A stretch of 64,000 nucleotides of DNA, from the NCBI RefSeq assembly GCF_018141545.1, contig NZ_CP064356.1, positions 3,113,001 to 3,177,000 on the forward strand. The letters run 5' to 3'. The position numbers were made by a program, and so were the translations under genes. The DNA is from Miltoncostaea oceani (GTDB taxonomy: Bacteria; Actinomycetota; Thermoleophilia; Miltoncostaeales; Miltoncostaeaceae). Shown in pieces: positions 60,243 through 64,000 of the stretch (its first letter is position 1; every line of letters starts with the position of its first letter). Under the pieces are notes generated by a model, which had not been told where the DNA came from, did no database searches, and was given only the letters and a program-made list of their open reading frames with translations.

Positions 60243-60863
60243 CTAACCTCGCGGGAACCACTGGTCGCGCCAGCGCTGCATCTGCCCGATTTCCTTGGCT
60301 TGCGCGGCGACGATCTCCTCGGCGATCACGGTCACCTCGTCACGCGGAGAACCCATCATGACGCTTTCGGCCATCGTGATGGCGCTGGCATGGTGGGGGA
60401 TCATCATCGACAGGAACGCCAGGTCGAACCGGTCGCCCGACACGCCCTCGAGCGAGCCCATGTCCATCGAACCGTGCGCTCCACTTGCGTTCGACGTCAG
60501 CTCCTCGCCGAACCACGCGAGATGCCATGCCTTCATCTGGCCGATCTCGCTCTCCTGAGCGGCGACGATCGCCTTGGCGAGTCGCCGAATCTGCGGCCTT
60601 TCGGACTTCTGGAGCGCGATCTGCGCCATCTCGATGGCTGATTCGTGGTGCGGGACCATCTGCTCGAGGAATGCCTTCTCGTCGAGCGCGGAGGTCTCTC
60701 CGCTCGCCCCATGAATGGACTCCATCATTCCCGTGCCCGTGCCCGTGGACGCGGCGGTGGCCCCGTGCTCGCCGCCCGACCAGATGGCGGCACCGATGCC
60801 GACGCCAGCGGCAAGGGCCACTACCCCCACAACCACCAATGTCGCCCATAGCCGATTTGTCAC
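60243..60863 (-). CDS. DUF305 protein with two His-pair repeats, membrane-anchored
   Basis: The 206-residue protein starts at GTG 60863 with one membrane helix/signal (6-28). Two DUF305 repeats follow: MVPHHESAIEMAQIAL and MIPHHASAITMAESVM, each with a His pair in a four-helix-bundle fold, plus Met/His residues (HGSMDMGS) between them. DUF305 proteins often accompany copper or silver resistance. It is encoded just upstream of, and in line with, the response regulator. Confidence 0.88.
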   Translation of the reverse strand: MTNRLWATLVVVGVVALAAGVGIGAAIWSGGEHGATAASTGTGTGMMESIHGASGETSALDEKAFLEQMVPHHESAIEMAQIALQKSERPQIRRLAKAIVAAQESEIGQMKAWHLAWFGEELTSNASGAHGSMDMGSLEGVSGDRFDLAFLSMMIPHHASAITMAESVMMGSPRDEVTVIAEEIVAAQAKEIGQMQRWRDQWFPRG

Positions 60864-60994
60864 GCTAGGCCTCCCGTCTCGAGTTCCTCGGCGAGGATCG
60901 CAAGCGCGTGTGTCAGACCGATGAACGGGTGGAATGACAATGACGACTCCGTGGGCGTAGCCGGCCCCTGCGCACCGTGTCTGCCCGCGACCGC

Positions 60995-61261
60995 CTACTG
61001 ATGCGTGACGCCGGAGGGATCGCCATCTTCCCGCGAATCGCGGGACACGACCCTTTGCGGTTCCTCGGCGAAGATCGTCGTATGACCACAGCGGACGCAG
61101 GTCTCGCCTCGCATTCGGCTGCGCCGACGACGCAGCCCAGGGAGACCGCGCCCAGGCCGCAGCACGGGCCCTGAGACGACGGTGGCTTCGAGCCGTCCTC
61201 TACATGAGGGACACCGCGAACCCGGAGCGATTCCAACCGCCATCTTCTTCCGCTTGCGCAC
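60995..61261 (-). CDS. Small double-CxxC zinc-ribbon protein, second copy
   Basis: The 88-residue protein starts at GTG 61261 with a Lys/Arg-rich end. CPSC and CVRC pairs, TVVSG between them and ETCVRCGHTTIFAEEPQR after them match the protein at 22674-22874 closely in order and spacing. The middle is Arg-rich. Unknown function; a zinc ribbon that might bind nucleic acid or a partner protein. Confidence 0.6.
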   Translation of the reverse strand: MRKRKKMAVGIAPGSRCPSCRGRLEATVVSGPVLRPGRGLPGLRRRRSRMRGETCVRCGHTTIFAEEPQRVVSRDSREDGDPSGVTHQ

Positions 61262-61313
61262 AAGGCGAAACGTATGTGCCCTGAGCCCCCGCCACCATAC
61301 GAATTCCTGTCAG

Positions 61314-61330
61314 CGTCACAGGTTCGTCAT
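61314..61330. promoter_or_regulatory. CGTCAC direct repeat (site F)
   Basis: CGTCAC-AGGTT-CGTCAT in the divergent gap between the zinc-ribbon gene and the CNNM/CorC gene, about 108 bp before the latter. Confidence 0.6.
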
Positions 61331-61437
61331 CGGCGCGACGGTCGTAGCGCAAAGGACGAAGCGACGGACGGCGGCCGCGGAGCGGAACCGGGGGCGGCGG
61401 GGACTATCCTGCGACCCGTGAACCTCTCCCCGGGCCG

Positions 61438-62787
61438 TTGACGAACACGGTCCAGATCGTCGCGGCACTCCTGCTGGTGCTGCTGAACGGCTTCTTCGTC
61501 GCCGCGGAGTTCTCCCTGGCCCGCGCGAGGATGACCCGCCTCGACCAGCTCGCCGAGCAGGGCCGCGGCAGCGCCGTGCTCGCCCGCGAGCAGGTGCGGC
61601 ACATCGACCGCTACCTCGCGGCGTGCCAGCTCGGCATCACCCTCGCCAGCCTGGGCCTCGGCTGGCTCGGCGAGCCGGCGTTCGCGGGTGTCCTGGAGCC
61701 TTTCTTGACCGGAGCGGGACTCGGCGAGTCGAGCGCCACCCTCACCGCGGTGATCATCGCGTTCGCGATCATCACCGTCCTCCACGTCGTGGTGGGCGAG
61801 CTGGCGCCGAAGACCGTCGCCATCCAGCGCGCCGAGCCGACGGCCCTCAGCATCGCGCGCCCCCTCGAGTGGTTCCGGTGGGTCTTCTCCCCCTTCATCT
61901 TCCTGTTGAACGGCGCGGGCAACGCCCTGGTCCGCGCGCTCGGCGTGGAGCCGGCGAGCGAGCGGGAGCTCGCCTCGACGCCGGAGGACCTGCAGATCCT
62001 CATCGCCCAGAGCGAGGAGGGCGGCGCGATCGAGCCGGAGGAGGCCGACATGCTGGAGGGCGTCTTCGGCCTCCAGGCGAGCCTCACCCGCGACATCATG
62101 ACCCCGCGTCCCGAGGTCACCACGCTCGTCGCCGACCAACCGGTCCTGACGGCGCTGACCCAGGCGCTCGGCACCCGGCACAGCCGCTTCCCGGTGCTGA
62201 ACGGCGACGGGGTGCTCGGCATCGTGCACCTCAGCCAGCTCGCGCGCGGCCTGTTGGAGAGCGGTGAGGACACCCCCGTGCGGGGCCTCGTCGGGCCCGC
62301 CCTGTTCGTCCCGGAGACCCAGCCGGTCGACGACCTGCTGCGCCAGCTCCAGGCGCGCCGCGCCTCGGTCGCGGTGGTGCTCGACGAGTACGGCGACTTC
62401 GCCGGCGTTGTGACCGTCGAGGACGTGATCGAGGAGATCGTCGGCGAGATCGATGACGAACGCGACCGCGCACCCGCCGTCGACCAGCTCCCCGACGGCC
62501 GCCTCATCGTGCGCGGCCACGTCCCGATCGAGGACCTCGCCGACCACGGCGTGGAGCTCATCGACGACACCGTGACGAGCGTCGGCGGCCTGGTCTTCAC
62601 CCGCCTCGGCCGCCTGCCCCGGACGGGGGACAGCGTCACCGCGGACGGCTGGCAGCTCACCGTCGAGGCGACCCGCGGCACGCGGGTGGTGCTCGTCGCG
62701 ATCGAGCCGGCGGAAGAGCGCGACGAGACCCCGCGGGAATCGGAGCCCGGGCCAAAGGACTCGGCAGACCACTCACGGAGGGCTTGA
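61438..62787 (+). CDS. CNNM/CorC-family membrane protein with CBS domains
   Basis: The 449-residue protein starts at TTG 61438. It has a CNNM (DUF21) membrane domain of four helices (LNGFFVAAEFSLARARM; ACQLGITLASLGLGWLGEPA), two CBS domains (LTRDIMTPRPEV; RRASVAVVLDEYGDFAGVVT) and a CorC_HlyC C-terminal domain (PDGRLIVRGHVPIEDL). These proteins move or sense Mg2+ and other divalent ions. The acidic/Glu-rich tail is not conserved. Confidence 0.9.
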   Translation: MTNTVQIVAALLLVLLNGFFVAAEFSLARARMTRLDQLAEQGRGSAVLAREQVRHIDRYLAACQLGITLASLGLGWLGEPAFAGVLEPFLTGAGLGESSATLTAVIIAFAIITVLHVVVGELAPKTVAIQRAEPTALSIARPLEWFRWVFSPFIFLLNGAGNALVRALGVEPASERELASTPEDLQILIAQSEEGGAIEPEEADMLEGVFGLQASLTRDIMTPRPEVTTLVADQPVLTALTQALGTRHSRFPVLNGDGVLGIVHLSQLARGLLESGEDTPVRGLVGPALFVPETQPVDDLLRQLQARRASVAVVLDEYGDFAGVVTVEDVIEEIVGEIDDERDRAPAVDQLPDGRLIVRGHVPIEDLADHGVELIDDTVTSVGGLVFTRLGRLPRTGDSVTADGWQLTVEATRGTRVVLVAIEPAEERDETPRESEPGPKDSADHSRRA

Positions 62788-62911
62788 ATGCATCGCGCTC
62801 GGCTGCCGCGCCGCACATAGCGTCGCGCCGTGAGCTGGCTGGTCGAGGTCCGGGGTCGCAGCTGAACACCGCCACGGCTCGGTCCTCGCAGTCGCCGCCC
62901 CATTCTGCTGT

Positions 62912-62928
62912 GTGACGGACCGATGACG
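62912..62928. promoter_or_regulatory. CGTCAC direct repeat, reverse orientation (site G)
   Basis: On the reverse strand CGTCAT-CGGTC-CGTCAC, 54 bp before the lipoprotein start at 62982. Confidence 0.55.
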
Positions 62929-62981
62929 GCTTCCATGGAATGCCGCTCGCTGTCACTCCCAGGTAGGGCATCATCACACCG

Positions 62982-63863
62982 GTGCAGATCGGAACGACAA
63001 CCTTCAGGACGGCCCTGGTTCTCGCGATCGTGAGCATCGTGCTCGTGCTGACCGGGTGCACCGGTGCCGACGGCGAAGGCTCGAACGACGTCTATGCCGA
63101 TCTGGGTCCTGAGCACGTGCACGGTCTCGGGCTGAACCCGGCCGACGGGTCGCTCTACATCGCTACTCACACCGGACTCTTCCGGATGCCCGAGGACTCG
63201 GACGACAGTGAGCGTGTGGGAGACCGCCTCCAGGACACCATGGGGTTCGCCGTGATCGGCCCGGATCGCTTCCTCGGATCCGGCCATCCGGACCTGAGAG
63301 ACGACCTGCCACCCCTGTTGGGCCTCATCGAGTCCTCGGACGCCGGGCGTACATGGGAGTCGATCTCGCTCCTCGGAGAAGCGGACTTCCACGCCCTACG
63401 CGTCAGCGGCTCGCGTGTAGTCGGGTACGACGCCGGTGGCGCCCGGGTGATGTCCAGCGCAGACGGAGGCCGCGCTTGGACGACCCTCGACACGCCCGCC
63501 GAGATCTCTGACCTTGTTCTGGATCCCGACTCCTCTGCGCGGATCGTCGCCGCGAGCGCGGCGGGGGTCATCGCGACCTCGGACGAAGGCGACACGTGGA
63601 CGCGGTTGGTCACCGACGCCGACATCCTTGCGTGGCCGGCGGGTGATGCGCTTTATGGCTTCGCGGCCGACGGGGCGGTGACGGTCAGCCACGACCGTGG
63701 CGCGTCGTGGGAACAGGTCGGCGATCTAGGTGGCGAGCCCGCAGCCGCGATGGCGGCGGACCGCGACACCCTGGTCGTTGCGCTCCACGACGCCCGCATA
63801 ATCAGCAGCGGCGACGGAGGGCGCTCCTGGTCAAAGGGCGCTTGGACCAGCGGGGACCAGTGA
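62982..63863 (+). CDS. BNR-repeat (sialidase/photosystem-stability-like) lipoprotein
   Basis: The 293-residue protein starts at GTG 62982 with a lipobox (VLVLTGCTG). It begins EHVHGLGLNPADGSLYIATHTGLFR and contains at least four BNR-type Asp-box segments: SSDAGRTWE, SADGGRAWT, TSDEGDTWT and SHDRGASWE, plus SGDGGRSWS near the end. This is a beta-propeller of the kind annotated as F510_1955-like. Such propellers bind carbohydrate or act as assembly factors. No catalytic residues are evident, so hydrolase activity should not be assumed. Confidence 0.82.
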   Translation: MQIGTTTFRTALVLAIVSIVLVLTGCTGADGEGSNDVYADLGPEHVHGLGLNPADGSLYIATHTGLFRMPEDSDDSERVGDRLQDTMGFAVIGPDRFLGSGHPDLRDDLPPLLGLIESSDAGRTWESISLLGEADFHALRVSGSRVVGYDAGGARVMSSADGGRAWTTLDTPAEISDLVLDPDSSARIVAASAAGVIATSDEGDTWTRLVTDADILAWPAGDALYGFAADGAVTVSHDRGASWEQVGDLGGEPAAAMAADRDTLVVALHDARIISSGDGGRSWSKGAWTSGDQ

Positions 63864-64000
63864 TCAGAAGAATCCCTCACGCCGTCGGTGGTAGGAGCGA
63901 CAGTCGGGTTACGAGCGGCGGCATTGTCGCGGCCTCGTCGCCGACCGCCTCGGCCTCGGTCGCTTAGCGCTCGTCAGGCTGCGTCCGGGAGGTGACACGG

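Overview
The window is GC-rich (roughly 70%) chromosomal DNA from a bacterium that looks like an actinomycete. The evidence is frequent GTG and TTG starts, many 4-bp ATGA/GTGA gene overlaps, several likely leaderless genes, LytM/coiled-coil hydrolases and actinobacterial-type CsoR/ArsR metal regulons. A deep lineage such as Thermoleophilia is my inference only; there is no rRNA or other phylogenetic marker here. I saw no tRNA, rRNA, CRISPR array, transposase or integrase.

Layout. 0-6.3 kb: the 5' end of a degenerate response regulator, a small putative lipoprotein, a decayed PhoA alkaline phosphatase, and a copper/metal set (two-domain multicopper oxidase + ZIP transporter behind a perfect palindrome, CopC, Sco-like lipoprotein). 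6.8-12.6 kb: envelope genes (lspA, an M23 hydrolase, a broken CPBP protease, uppP) and a CcdA/TlpA thiol pair. 12.8-17.6 kb: a zinc-type resistance operon (ArsR, CDF, P1B ATPase, DUF1624 membrane protein). 17.7-22.9 kb: a DsbA relic, a second multicopper oxidase, the YcnI-CopCD copper module, an intact DsbA-like protein and a small zinc ribbon. 23-28.4 kb: a PG-binding/M23 hydrolase, small membrane proteins, long gene-poor stretches with relics, and a second ArsR-CDF pair whose CDF is frameshifted. 28.6-34.8 kb: a divergent copper regulon (CsoR + unusual CPD-type P-ATPase on one side; CopZ, secreted His-rich protein and CopA on the other) sharing a two-site operator region.

34.9-38.2 kb holds the most unusual locus: a tightly overlapped four-gene operon of a 125-residue protein, a tyrosinase with a C-terminal nine-residue charged tandem repeat, a protein resembling only the front half of an ATP-grasp enzyme, and a complete ATP-grasp ligase. 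It looks like a self-contained copper-oxidase/peptide-modification system that I do not recognise as described.

38.7-64 kb is a cell-envelope island: three M23 hydrolases, CcmF, Lgt, DUF1624, PBP2, VanW-like, a PAP2-glycosyltransferase fusion, a flippase-like protein, a methyltransferase, a C39-like protease, NlpC/P60, a two-component system, a DUF305 protein, a second zinc ribbon, a CNNM/CorC protein and a BNR-repeat lipoprotein. Seven 17-bp direct repeats (two hexamers close to CGTCAC, period 11 bp) lie in its intergenic gaps. They suggest that an OmpR-family regulator, possibly the one encoded here, coordinates the island.
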